Assembly: GCA_009594865.1 (NCBI GenBank)
Contig: VOPT01000005.1
Span: 62,001 to 126,000, forward strand
Length of the DNA: 64,000 bases
DNA from: Nitrospira sp.
Lineage (GTDB): Bacteria; Nitrospirota; Nitrospiria; Nitrospirales; Nitrospiraceae
Reading direction: 5' to 3'
This document shows positions 1 through 8,049 of this stretch, in pieces. The notes beneath the pieces were generated by a model, which saw nothing but the letters and a program-made list of their open reading frames with translations, had not been told where the DNA came from and did no database searches. Positions within the stretch are counted from its first letter, which is position 1. The number at the start of each line of letters is the position of its first letter. A program made the translations under genes and the position numbers.

Positions 1-30
1 GCTCGATCGAGTCTTCGAAAGGAACGCATC

Positions 31-126
31 ATGTCGCGCATTTCCTGGTGGATGATCGGGGCCTTGCTGCTTGGGACGGGCGTCGCACTGTACCTGATTT
101 TCTTCTGTCCCGCGGAATGCCATTGA
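31..126 (+). CDS. Small single-pass membrane protein, 31 aa
   Basis: A short open frame (ATG to TGA) reads MSRISWWMIGALLLGTGVAL and continues to a C-terminal CPAECH. Residues 6-25 form one hydrophobic membrane segment. An AGGA motif lies 8 bases before the ATG, which supports real translation. The family is not recognised. The two cysteines near the C terminus could bind metal or form a disulfide, but this is speculation. It precedes the alpha/beta hydrolase gene by about 30 bases and may share its transcript. Confidence 0.5.
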   Translation: MSRISWWMIGALLLGTGVALYLIFFCPAECH

Positions 127-156
127 ACCTCCCCTAACCGATGTCCTTCGACACGT

Positions 157-831
157 ATGAGGATGGAGAACCTTTCTCAGATCAGCATCGTGGGGGACGG
201 GGTCGCACTCGACGGAATCCTCGGACTTCCTGAACGGCCGAAGGGAGTCATTGCCTTTGCCCACGGCAGCGGCAGCGGCCGCTTCAGCCCGCGTAACCAG
301 TTCGTCGCCCGCGTCCTGGAAGGAGGCGGATTTGCCACTCTGCTCCTGGATCTTCTGACCCCCGACGAAGCGGACGACCGGAGCAAGGTCTTCGACATCG
401 ATCTCTTGGCGGATCGCTTGCTGCTTGCACAACAGTGGCTACAGACCCATGCCCACACCAAACACCTTCGCGCAGGATATTTCGGCGCCAGCACGGGAGC
501 CGGGGCTGCCTTGCAAGCGGCCGCTCGCGAGCCTGACGCGGTTGGTGCTGTCGTCTCGCGCGGTGGCCGTCCCGATCTTGCCGGGCCCTACCTCAGTCGC
601 GTCACGGCGCCGACATTGTTGCTTGTCGGGAGCGAGGACGGCCCGGTGATCGGCATGAACGAAGAAGCCCTCGCGAAACTTACCTGCCCGAAACGGTTGA
701 TGATTATCCCGGGCGCCACGCATCTCTTCGAAGAACCGGGCACGCTCGAGCAAGTCGCCCAAGCGGCGCTTCAGTGGTTTCGCCGTTATCTCCATCCGGC
801 ACCGCACCAAGCAAAGGAGTCCCTGCAATGA
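157..831 (+). CDS. Alpha/beta hydrolase, dienelactone hydrolase-like
   Basis: The 224-residue protein has the alpha/beta hydrolase layout. An oxyanion-region HGSGSG follows the second strand (residues 36-41), the nucleophile elbow is GASTGAG, a strand-end aspartate lies in VGSEDGPV and the catalytic histidine in GATHLFEEPG. Length matches the dienelactone hydrolase-like family that often sits beside universal stress proteins or phosphoribosyltransferases. The substrate cannot be told from sequence. Its stop overlaps the next start by four bases (ATGA), so it is translationally coupled to the universal stress protein. The start is either this ATG or the one two codons later; neither has a strong ribosome site. 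Confidence 0.85.
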   Translation: MRMENLSQISIVGDGVALDGILGLPERPKGVIAFAHGSGSGRFSPRNQFVARVLEGGGFATLLLDLLTPDEADDRSKVFDIDLLADRLLLAQQWLQTHAHTKHLRAGYFGASTGAGAALQAAAREPDAVGAVVSRGGRPDLAGPYLSRVTAPTLLLVGSEDGPVIGMNEEALAKLTCPKRLMIIPGATHLFEEPGTLEQVAQAALQWFRRYLHPAPHQAKESLQ

Positions 832-1691
832 ATACGCTCCTCGCAGTCGATGGATCCGACCATTCCTATGAAGCTGTGCGAGCGCTGAAGTATCTGCGCC
901 GTGCGGACCAGCTCACGCTTCTCCACGTCGTTGATGCCCCGCGTCCGGCATACCCGATGATGGTGCCGGAAGTGGCACAGGAACTCTATGCACAATTGGA
1001 ACGCAGCATGAAAGAAGACGGCGAAGAGTTGTTGACGCGCATTCAGTCGCTCCTCCCTCTTCACAGCGGGCCGGTCACCAAACTGCTGCACGTGGGGTCA
1101 CCGGCGGAGCATATCGTGGCGGCGGCTCAATCCTGCCATGCGGATTTGATTGTCATGGGGGCCAGGGGTATGGGGCCGGTGAAGGAACGGCTGCTCGGCA
1201 GCGTCTCCCACCGCGTGTTGAGTATGGCCCCTTGCGCAAAATTCGTTCTTCACGGCTCGTTGCGTCAGTTGAAACACATCCTCCTGCCGCTGCAGGGGCC
1301 GTCCGACGCCGAGGCGGCGTTGCGGTTTCTCGCCCAAAAGCCCTTTCAGGAGCCGGTAAACGTGAGCGTCCTGACCGTGCTTCCCCCCACCCGTCCACCC
1401 TGGCCGGTGGACGATTCAGCGGCCGAAAAATTGGAGGCGCAAGCGCTTCGTCACGCCAAGGACTTTGTGGAAGATGTCGCGGCCACCCTTCGCACGCAGG
1501 GTTATACGACCCGCAGTGCGAGCGTGCTGGGCACGCCGCTCACGATGATTCTCCATGAAGCGGAAAAGTTGGGCGTGGATCTGATCATGGTCGGCTCACG
1601 CGCCAGGCACGGCGTCACACGGTTCGTCCTGGGAAGCGTCTCCCATGCCGTACTTCATCGCGCGCCCTGTCAGGTGCTGGTGTTTGAGTGA
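828..1691 (+). CDS. Tandem universal stress protein (two UspA domains)
   Basis: The 287-residue protein holds two UspA domains, about residues 1-140 and 148-287. Each carries the ATP-binding pattern G-x2-G-x9-G-S: GARGMGPVKERLLGS in the first and GSRARHGVTRFVLGS in the second. The start is the ATG preceded by AAAGGAG, overlapping the hydrolase stop, rather than a longer upstream in-frame start. UspA proteins are cytoplasmic nucleotide-binding stress factors. Coupling with the hydrolase suggests a joint stress role, but no target is evident. Confidence 0.9.
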   Translation: MNTLLAVDGSDHSYEAVRALKYLRRADQLTLLHVVDAPRPAYPMMVPEVAQELYAQLERSMKEDGEELLTRIQSLLPLHSGPVTKLLHVGSPAEHIVAAAQSCHADLIVMGARGMGPVKERLLGSVSHRVLSMAPCAKFVLHGSLRQLKHILLPLQGPSDAEAALRFLAQKPFQEPVNVSVLTVLPPTRPPWPVDDSAAEKLEAQALRHAKDFVEDVAATLRTQGYTTRSASVLGTPLTMILHEAEKLGVDLIMVGSRARHGVTRFVLGSVSHAVLHRAPCQVLVFE

Positions 1692-1723
1692 AGAGAGGAA
1701 CGCGACGAGAAGTGTAGTGCACC

Positions 1724-1850
1724 CCAGGTTGTTCAGAAAGGTCGTCCAGCAAGGCCGCAGGGTGAAGGACGACTGAGGCGTACCTTCGGGGTACGTCGCA
1801 GGGAGACCTGCGACCGAGAACGCCGCTGGTGGCCTTTCGGAATAACCTGG
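1724..1850. repeat. Dispersed palindromic repeat, copy A (127 bp)
   Basis: The ends are an imperfect 18-bp inverted repeat: CCAGGTTGTTCAGAAAGG on the left and the complement of CCAGGTTATTCCGAAAGG on the right. The centre holds a hairpin CGTACC-TTCG-GGTACG. The internal words GTCGTCC, CAAGGCCGCAG and GAGAACGCCGCTGG recur in copy B at 27639-27762 in the opposite orientation. The copy fills the gap between the universal stress gene and the convergent exported-protein gene. No open frame lies inside. Confidence 0.8.
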
Positions 1851-1851
1851 G

Positions 1852-2259
1852 CTAGCAGGGTTGGCCGTTGAACAGACAGGGCTTATACCGTGCAATGTCG
1901 AACTCGACGCCTTCCTGGTAGACCTGCTCGTTCCCGTTCACCCCGTCCTGATCCGGGTCGTTGAACATCGTGTGGTTCCACCAATAGAACAACGGGTATT
2001 GTTCGGTATAATAAACTGGGTTGCCGTAATTGCTTCGCGTATAGTCCTGCACCAGCCGACCCGTCACATAATCGACCTTGCCGTCGCCATGCAATGAAAA
2101 GAGCATGATGAACATTCTCGACTCGTGATCGTAGAGCTCATCGAGACGGCTGTTCAGGTCGGGCTCGACCGGAAGGGGCTCCATGGACCAACCGTGACCA
2201 ACTGGAAGCAGAAGGGAGAAGAGCAGGATCACACTCGCGGCTATGCGGAGGTTCGTCAT
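1852..2259 (-). CDS. Exported hypothetical protein, 135 aa
   Basis: Residues 1-24 form a signal peptide (basic start MTNLR, hydrophobic core, GHGWS near the cleavage region). The mature part is rich in aromatic residues and has an acidic stretch NDPDQDGVNGNE that resembles a calcium-binding turn. Cysteines occur only near the C terminus (PCLFNGQPC), suggesting one disulfide in the periplasm. I do not recognise the family. The stop codon abuts repeat copy A, so the repeat probably carries the end of transcription. No operon partner is seen. Confidence 0.65.
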   Translation of the reverse strand: MTNLRIAASVILLFSLLLPVGHGWSMEPLPVEPDLNSRLDELYDHESRMFIMLFSLHGDGKVDYVTGRLVQDYTRSNYGNPVYYTEQYPLFYWWNHTMFNDPDQDGVNGNEQVYQEGVEFDIARYKPCLFNGQPC

Positions 2260-2367
2260 AGTTCAGAAATCCGACTGACACCACAGCCTACACAACGTGT
2301 CGGTCATGCTACCACCCGTATCCAGACCGTTCAAGCGCTCGCCCGACTTTTTCGAGACACTGTCACC

Positions 2368-2397
2368 TTGCTGATCTCATGCGCCTCCTCTTATAAT
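2368..2397 (+). promoter_or_regulatory. Sigma70 promoter of mtaB-miaB
   Basis: TTGCTG (2368-2373), an 18-base spacer and a perfect TATAAT (2392-2397). The expected transcription start near 2403 is only about three bases before the first ATG of mtaB, and there is no Shine-Dalgarno site between them. The mRNA would then be leaderless or nearly so. Confidence 0.55.
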
Positions 2398-2405
2398 CGC
2401 GCACG

Positions 2406-3749
2406 ATGTCCTCCACCATGCCGCGCGCATCACTCCATACATTGGGTTGCCGTTTGAGCCAGTCAGAGACCGCCATGTTAGGCGATAGCCTGACGCGCCA
2501 GGGGTATCGCCTGGTGGAATATGGCGAGAAAACGGATCTGCTGGTCCTCAATACCTGCTCGGTGACTGAAAATGCCGAGAAAGATTGTCGCTACGCCGTC
2601 CGTAAGACCTTGCGTCACTCGCCCCACGCGTTTGTGGCCGTGACCGGCTGTTACGCCCAGACGGGCGCCGCGCAATTGCAGACCGTTCCCGGCATCGACT
2701 TGATCGTCGGCACACAGTTCAAGATGAATCTGCCGGACTACCTTCCGGCCCCGACGCAGCTGCGTAAGCAGCCGGAACCGGAACTCCGGCATAGCCGGAC
2801 GATCGACCGCGAAGACTTCGTCCTGCCGGGCACCGCCTACTCCGACTCCACCCGGGCGCTGCTCAAGATCCAGGACGGATGCGACTTCATGTGCAGCTTC
2901 TGCCTGATTCCGTTTGCTCGCGGGCGCGAGCGCAGCCGAGTCGCCGACGATGTCCTGCGGGAAGCGCGCGAATTGGCCATCCATGGCTACCGCGAACTCG
3001 TGCTGACCGGCGTGAATATCGGCCAATACTCCTATCAAGGCATGGAACTGGTCGATCTTCTACAAGCACTTGAAGCCATTCCCGAGGTCGTCCGCATCAG
3101 GATTTCGTCCATCGAACCAACCACGATCCCCGAACGCCTCCTGCAGCATATGGCCGCCTCAACGAAGGTCTGCCACTATCTGCACTTTCCGCTCCAGAGC
3201 GGCGACGACGGAATTTTACACGCGATGAACCGCCGCTACGACGTGCGCGAGTATGAAGCACTGGTGGGGCAGGCCTTGGCCCTCATGCCGGATCTCGGCT
3301 TGGGGACCGATCTCATGGTCGGCTTCCCCGGTGAAGATGAGCAGGCATTCGCAAACACCATGCGCATGGCCGGACGGCTCCCCTTCTCCTATTTCCATGT
3401 GTTCAGTTATTCGTCCCGTCCCGGTACGCCGGCGGCCCGTTTCGAGCCTCAAACTCCGCCCGCGGTCATCCGGCAACGGAGCAAGACTCTCGCGGAGCTG
3501 TCCCGGACCAAGGCGCTGGCGTTTTACCAGCAACAAATCGGCCGCACCGTCTCCGTCTTGTTCGAACAGGGGGAGCGCGACGGTTTTCGCACCGGCACAA
3601 CAGCAAACTTCACCCGCGTGGCCGTTCCGGCGGATGCCGTGGCCGCCGGCTCGATCCACCCTGTCACCATTACCGGCATTATGGACGGCCTGGCCTATGG
3701 CCACCTGGCTTCTCCGTCCGTCGAGCCGACATATAGACCACTGTTATGA
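2406..3749 (+). CDS. mtaB: tRNA (t6A37) C2-methylthiotransferase MtaB
   Basis: The 447-residue protein has the methylthiotransferase architecture. The N-terminal UPF0004 domain has cluster cysteines at C15 (HTLGC), C51 (NTCSV) and C82 (TGCYAQ). The radical SAM domain has C159, C163 and C166 (DGCDFMCSFC), and a C-terminal TRAM-like region follows. The family adds a methylthio group to t6A37 of ANN-decoding tRNAs. The short second loop and overall match favour MtaB over MiaB, which is encoded next. The start may be this ATG or the one four codons later; neither has a ribosome site, consistent with a leaderless mRNA. Its stop overlaps miaB by four bases. Confidence 0.9.
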   Translation: MSSTMPRASLHTLGCRLSQSETAMLGDSLTRQGYRLVEYGEKTDLLVLNTCSVTENAEKDCRYAVRKTLRHSPHAFVAVTGCYAQTGAAQLQTVPGIDLIVGTQFKMNLPDYLPAPTQLRKQPEPELRHSRTIDREDFVLPGTAYSDSTRALLKIQDGCDFMCSFCLIPFARGRERSRVADDVLREARELAIHGYRELVLTGVNIGQYSYQGMELVDLLQALEAIPEVVRIRISSIEPTTIPERLLQHMAASTKVCHYLHFPLQSGDDGILHAMNRRYDVREYEALVGQALALMPDLGLGTDLMVGFPGEDEQAFANTMRMAGRLPFSYFHVFSYSSRPGTPAARFEPQTPPAVIRQRSKTLAELSRTKALAFYQQQIGRTVSVLFEQGERDGFRTGTTANFTRVAVPADAVAAGSIHPVTITGIMDGLAYGHLASPSVEPTYRPLL

Positions 3750-5104
3750 CACCACCCAACAAGCCCCATACGGTCCATATCGAAACCTTCGGCTGCCAGA
3801 TGAACGAGTACGACTCGGAACTCGTTCGAACCCTGCTCCGCAAAGCGGGATTCGAATTCACCGAGGATCGCGAACGCGCCGATGTGATGCTCATGAACAC
3901 CTGCGCCATTCGTGAAAACGCCCACAACAAAGTCTACGGGCATCTCGCGGAACTCAAGGCCGTGAAGGAGCAACGGCCTTTGGTCGTCGGCGTGCTGGGC
4001 TGCATGGCCCAAAACCTCAAAGAAGAACTGACGGAGAAGCAGCCGCTCGTGGATGTGCTGGTGGGCCCCGATGGATACCGGCAGTTGCCCGGCCTCCTGA
4101 CCAACGCGCTGAATGCTGAAGATCAAGGACTCTCACGCCGGGGATTGGCCGTCGATCTGTCTGAATACGAGACGTATGACGACATCCTGCCCGAGCGCGA
4201 TGGCGGCTGTAATGCCTGGATCGCCATCATGCGAGGCTGCGACAATTTCTGTAGTTTCTGCGTCGTACCCTACACGCGTGGCCGCGAGCGCTCCCGAGAT
4301 CCCCAGGGCATCCTGCGTGAAGTGGAAGCATCGGTGGAGGCCGGCCACACCCAGATCACGCTGCTCGGTCAAAATGTAAACTCCTACCGGTATGACGATT
4401 GGGATTTCGCCCGCCTGATTCTTGCGGTGGCCGAAGTGCCGGGCGTCCGACGGGTCCGGTTCACCTCCCCCCATCCCAAAGATTTTCCTGCAGCGCTCTT
4501 GGATGCCGTGGCCGGTCACCCGAACATCTGCAAGCACATTCATCTGCCGTTACAATCCGGCAACGACCGCATTCTGGAACTGATGAACCGGACGTACAGC
4601 CGGAAGGACTATCTCGACCTGGCTGAGACCATCCGCCGCCGGCATCCCGGCATCGCCCTCACGACCGATATTATCTGCGGCTTCTGTTCGGAGACCGAAG
4701 ACGAGTTTCTGGATACCTTTCGGGTCGTGGAGGAAGTGCAGTACCACTCCGCCTACGTCTTCAAATATTCGGAGCGGAAAAATACCATTGCGGCCCGGAA
4801 GTTCCCTGACGATGTGCCGGAGGCCGTCAAAGGCGAACGAGTCAGCCGCCTGGTGGACTTGCAACGCCCGGTGACGGCGCGCATCAATCGGGAATTGATC
4901 GGCCACACTCTCCCGGTTATGGTGGAAGGCGACTCGAAACGTTCCGCGGAGCAATGGATGGGCCGCACCGACACCGGCATTTACGTCATTTGGAACAAGA
5001 GCGATGCGCCGGCCTCGCTAGGAAGCCTTCAACCAGTCACGATCCTTGATGGAAGCGCGGCCGTCCTCATGGGACGGGGCGAACCCGGTGCCACTTTCTC
5101 GTGA
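3746..5104 (+). CDS. miaB: tRNA (i6A37) C2-methylthiotransferase MiaB
   Basis: The 452-residue protein carries the MiaB signature: ETFGCQMNEYDSE with C17, NTCAIRENA with C53, LGCMAQ with C86, and radical SAM cysteines C165, C169 and C172 in RGCDNFCSFCVVPYTRGRER. A TRAM domain ends the protein. It converts i6A37 to ms2i6A37 in UNN-decoding tRNAs using two iron-sulfur clusters and SAM. The start ATG lies inside the mtaB stop (ATGA overlap), so the two A37 methylthiotransferases are coupled. This places both tRNA-modifying activities under the promoter at 2368-2397. Confidence 0.95.
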   Translation: MTPPNKPHTVHIETFGCQMNEYDSELVRTLLRKAGFEFTEDRERADVMLMNTCAIRENAHNKVYGHLAELKAVKEQRPLVVGVLGCMAQNLKEELTEKQPLVDVLVGPDGYRQLPGLLTNALNAEDQGLSRRGLAVDLSEYETYDDILPERDGGCNAWIAIMRGCDNFCSFCVVPYTRGRERSRDPQGILREVEASVEAGHTQITLLGQNVNSYRYDDWDFARLILAVAEVPGVRRVRFTSPHPKDFPAALLDAVAGHPNICKHIHLPLQSGNDRILELMNRTYSRKDYLDLAETIRRRHPGIALTTDIICGFCSETEDEFLDTFRVVEEVQYHSAYVFKYSERKNTIAARKFPDDVPEAVKGERVSRLVDLQRPVTARINRELIGHTLPVMVEGDSKRSAEQWMGRTDTGIYVIWNKSDAPASLGSLQPVTILDGSAAVLMGRGEPGATFS

Positions 5105-5579
5105 ATCATCTCTCAGCCGTTCACCATCACATCGTCCATTGCGTGGTACCGGCAGGCCCGGCGAACGTGTCCCGTGGCACTGGGCATAGATCGTCCTGTG
5201 CAGGCGGCAGAGGAAATGATTGCCCAGTTCTGAACAATCCTTGCCAAATTTTAGACGCCCGCCTTCGTCAGACTGACAACGATGAGGGAGGCTCGCATCA
5301 CATCAGGTTCATGTATTTCGAGTCCATCTCTCACACACATTACCCGTGGCCTCTCAACGGAGCGTTTTCACTGCCTTGAAACATCAATAGCTTAGGCTCC
5401 CGCATTGAGCGCGTGCCGTCACGCCGCGGCTCAACACCCCTTAGAGACAGTGATTGAAGGGAAGCGAGAAATCGTACTCCCGAAGTCTTTGGAAACAGGG
5501 CATAGCCTTTGCTTGGTCCATTCTGGCAACCAGAAATACTCAAGTCCAACAACCCGACCGAGCCAGAGGACGCCGCATC
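5105..5579. other. Intergenic region of 475 bp with a possible sigma54-type promoter
   Basis: No convincing gene is present; the open frames here lack ribosome sites and family features. At 5498-5513 there is a GG-N10-GC pattern (GGGCATA, four bases, TTGCT) that resembles a -24/-12 sigma54 promoter. It lies about 65 bases before the small membrane protein gene at 5580. The match to the -24 element is partial. Confidence 0.3.
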
Positions 5580-5711
5580 ATGAAGAAAGACATCAGCCAG
5601 ACCCACGTAGAAGAAGCCCCTAAGGGGATCAGCCTGGAAACCATCATCGCAGTCGGGGTCTTCGGGTGGATGGCGCTCGGTGTGGTGATGATGGGCCTGG
5701 GTATCTGGTAA
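5580..5711 (+). CDS. Small single-pass membrane protein, 43 aa
   Basis: The peptide begins MKKDISQTHVEEAPKGISLE, then has one hydrophobic segment (about residues 21-42) ending in GLGIW at the membrane edge. AGAGGA lies 9 bases before the ATG. A longer in-frame start at 5454 lacks a ribosome site and adds non-family sequence. The short polar N terminus followed by one helix resembles small subunits of respiratory or transport complexes, but no specific family is recognised. The lipoprotein gene follows 84 bases downstream. Confidence 0.5.
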   Translation: MKKDISQTHVEEAPKGISLETIIAVGVFGWMALGVVMMGLGIW

Positions 5712-5795
5712 TCCCGATCCGTCGTTTCGCCTGTTCTCCCTGAAGCCGCTCCGCTCCTGTTCCCGACCGCCGACAAGCCGAGAAGGAAGACCGCC

Positions 5796-6836
5796 ATGCT
5801 GATTCACGGCTCCCGCTCCTTTTTGATGCACCGTCTGCACTCCGGAATCCTCGGATTGACCCTGATAGGCGCCCTGGTCGCCGGCTGCTCCTCGACCGCC
5901 GCCCAGATCCAGCCGCAAGTCGCCACCCAGCCGCAAGGGTCGGTGAGGCTGGAAGAAGTCGCCGATTGGGAATTTGAAGCTTCCCATCCCAGTTCCATAG
6001 ATGTCGCCACGCTCGACAGCCTCTTGCGGGCCGTCGTGATCGCGGAGGCACAGACCGATATGTCGAATCTGCCCGTGGATGGCAGCAAGCCGATGACAGT
6101 GTTCAGCGATGAGGACGTGCGTTATCTTGCTCCCCTGCTAGCCCAAGCGTTGTCCCAAGCGCAACCCGAATACGTGGTCGCTTTCCGGCTCTCCTCATCG
6201 GCAGGGTCAGGCTCTGAACCCACCGCGGGCACCCTTTACGTGAAGAACGACCGGTTGTATCTCACCTTTTCCGAGCACAACGGTTCGCTGGCCAAGACCG
6301 GGGCCACCTGGCTTGGAGGCGGGCGACCGGCTCGAATCGTGAGCATCATGCCGGCCGCCGCCGGGCAGATCGAACAGGCCTTGCCTGCCATCATACAAGG
6401 GCGGCAGCACATGAAGTCCCTCTCGATCGACTATCACCGGTTTGCCCAAAAGCCGGAACCGGCCTCCATGACGGCGGCCATCGCTGCCCCGGCCTCCCCG
6501 CCGGTCCAAGCTGCGGGCCTGCGAACCGCAGTCGACGTCACGACGGAACAACCGATCAAGCACCAACCTGCCGTGCAGACACCAGCCCCCGAGAAGGTGG
6601 CGGCGAACCTGCCTCCCGCGGAAGACGAGCGCGTGAACGAGACGCTTCAGGAATTGCAGGACGCGAAGGATGCCATGGCTCGCAAGGACGCCAAGATCAG
6701 CGCGCTGCGAAGAGATTTAGAATCGATGCGGATGCAGTTGGAAACGAAGGATAAAGAACTTCGGGCGGTAAAAAGCACTCAGCAGACGCAACCCAAACGC
6801 GAAACCCGCAACAAGGCTGAACTTACGGTCCGCTGA
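5796..6836 (+). CDS. Lipoprotein with C-terminal coiled coil, hypothetical
   Basis: The 346-residue protein has a lipoprotein signal: a hydrophobic core followed by the lipobox LVAGCSS (lipidated Cys about residue 31). The mature domain of about 190 residues has no recognisable family. It is followed by a Pro/Ala-rich linker (about 225-275) and a charged helix with heptad character (about 280-335, NETLQELQDAKDAMARKDAK). The start ATG has AAGGAAG upstream. It is probably anchored in the outer or inner membrane facing the periplasm. A strong terminator overlaps its stop codon. Function is unknown. Confidence 0.7.
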   Translation: MLIHGSRSFLMHRLHSGILGLTLIGALVAGCSSTAAQIQPQVATQPQGSVRLEEVADWEFEASHPSSIDVATLDSLLRAVVIAEAQTDMSNLPVDGSKPMTVFSDEDVRYLAPLLAQALSQAQPEYVVAFRLSSSAGSGSEPTAGTLYVKNDRLYLTFSEHNGSLAKTGATWLGGGRPARIVSIMPAAAGQIEQALPAIIQGRQHMKSLSIDYHRFAQKPEPASMTAAIAAPASPPVQAAGLRTAVDVTTEQPIKHQPAVQTPAPEKVAANLPPAEDERVNETLQELQDAKDAMARKDAKISALRRDLESMRMQLETKDKELRAVKSTQQTQPKRETRNKAELTVR

Positions 6837-6855
6837 CCACCAGCGGACCCGTTTT
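6827..6855 (+). terminator. Intrinsic terminator of the lipoprotein gene
   Basis: A perfect 9-bp stem GGTCCGCTG / CAGCGGACC with a 5-base loop is followed by CGTTTT. The stem includes the lipoprotein stop codon (6834-6836) and separates it from the convergent exonuclease gene. Confidence 0.75.
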
Positions 6856-7570
6856 AGCCCACATCGACCAATTCCGGCTTCAGCAGCACAATCTCCCGCG
6901 AAATCGGCGTCCGGAAGTTCATCCGGCAGTAACACCCATAGGTCACATAGGTATCCTGCAGGCAGTAGAGCGCAATCTCTTTGCCCTGCCCGTCCGCCCA
7001 CATTTGCGCCACCTGCGAACCGCTTCCCGATTTGTTTTCCACGTTCAGGGCCCGGGCGAGCACATCCAGCTTGACCCATCCGCGGTTGTCCCAATTGCTC
7101 CAGATGGCCATGGTGTCGTAGACAGGCTCCGCACGAAACTTGGCCAGGTTGATCTCCATGGCGGGTTTCACTTGATGGATGATCGACCGTTTTTTGATGA
7201 AGGGCAGGTCGAAATTCAGTCCGTTGTGGGTAATGAACAGCGACGGACGCGACTGGGCGAGATGGCTCCAAAATGCCCGCAGGAGTGCCTGTTCATTCGC
7301 CCCATACCAGGAGATGGCGCCCCGGGGTTCGAGGTTGTCCGTGAATTCCAGCAGACCGATGCAGACGATTTTGCTGAACGTGCCGTCGAAGGACGACTTC
7401 TCATACAGTTCATCATCCAGCCGCTGCTGAGCTTCCGCTTCCCCGACGGCGAAGAGATCCCCGCCGCTTTCAGCGAAGGTGGCCTCGCCCGACGAGAGCT
7501 GCCGTCCCGCGATCCGCGCCCACTCCTCTCGGGGAGCCTGGACGGTTTCGATATCCAGCACCACTTTCAT
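6854..7570 (-). CDS. Predicted 3'-5' exonuclease, PolB-exonuclease-like
   Basis: The 238-residue protein has the three DnaQ-fold exonuclease motifs. Exo I is LDIET (D6, E8), Exo II is HNGLNFDLPF and Exo III is YCLQDTYVTY. This order and spacing match the predicted 3'-5' exonucleases related to the exonuclease domain of family B polymerases (Pfam 10108 type), which exist as stand-alone proteins. It is the last gene of a minus-strand cluster after mutY and mutT (6-base gap to mutT). The context suggests cleanup of damaged or mispaired DNA ends, but its substrate is inferred only from the family. Confidence 0.8.
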   Translation of the reverse strand: MKVVLDIETVQAPREEWARIAGRQLSSGEATFAESGGDLFAVGEAEAQQRLDDELYEKSSFDGTFSKIVCIGLLEFTDNLEPRGAISWYGANEQALLRAFWSHLAQSRPSLFITHNGLNFDLPFIKKRSIIHQVKPAMEINLAKFRAEPVYDTMAIWSNWDNRGWVKLDVLARALNVENKSGSGSQVAQMWADGQGKEIALYCLQDTYVTYGCYCRMNFRTPISREIVLLKPELVDVG

Positions 7571-7576
7571 ACGCCT

Positions 7577-7969
7577 TTACACCGTCCCCTGCTGAAGCGC
7601 CGCAATGACAGGCCGGTCGGCCGGCGGAAACTCGAAGGAGGCCATTTCATGAGGATAGACCCATCGAAGCTCCGCGCAATCCATCGCGATCGCAACACCC
7701 GCCGCGATGCGGCAGCAAAAGAAATGCAATTCCACAACCTTCTCGGAATATTCATGCCGTACGATCTGAAATGGAGTCGGGGTGCTGACACGAACATTCA
7801 ACTCCTCCCACAACTCCCGATGCAGACATTCCTCCAACGTCTCGCCTGTTTCCCGTTTGCCCCCCGGAAACTCCCACAATCCGCCCAGGTGCGTGCCGGC
7901 TTTACGGCGTGCGATCAGGTAGCGCCCCTCGTGAGCAATGATGCCTGCCGCGACTTCGATCACCTGCAT
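7577..7969 (-). CDS. mutT: MutT-type Nudix hydrolase (8-oxo-dGTPase)
   Basis: The 130-residue protein holds a complete Nudix box GGKRETGETLEECLHRELWE plus the following E and L, with all catalytic glutamates. The family hydrolyses 8-oxo-dGTP to the monophosphate and so prevents A:8-oxoG mispairs. The ATG at 7969 has GGAAGG six bases upstream and gives the usual MutT length and N terminus (MQVIEVAAGII). A start at 8107 would overlap mutY and add unrelated residues. It lies 80 bases after mutY, and together they form two thirds of the GO repair system. Confidence 0.85.
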   Translation of the reverse strand: MQVIEVAAGIIAHEGRYLIARRKAGTHLGGLWEFPGGKRETGETLEECLHRELWEELNVRVSTPTPFQIVRHEYSEKVVELHFFCCRIAAGVAIAMDCAELRWVYPHEMASFEFPPADRPVIAALQQGTV

Positions 7970-8049
7970 TGCGACCTTCCGGGCGTCGGGTGGTTGCACC
8001 AGACACCCTGCGCTCTGCGATTCACGTGCACCGATCCGTTCGTCGATCA

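Noticed and set aside
5101..5379. Plus-strand frame of 92 codons overlapping the miaB stop
   Set aside because: GTG/ATG-overlap looks like coupling, but the product is His/Cys-rich without pattern and has no relative known to me.
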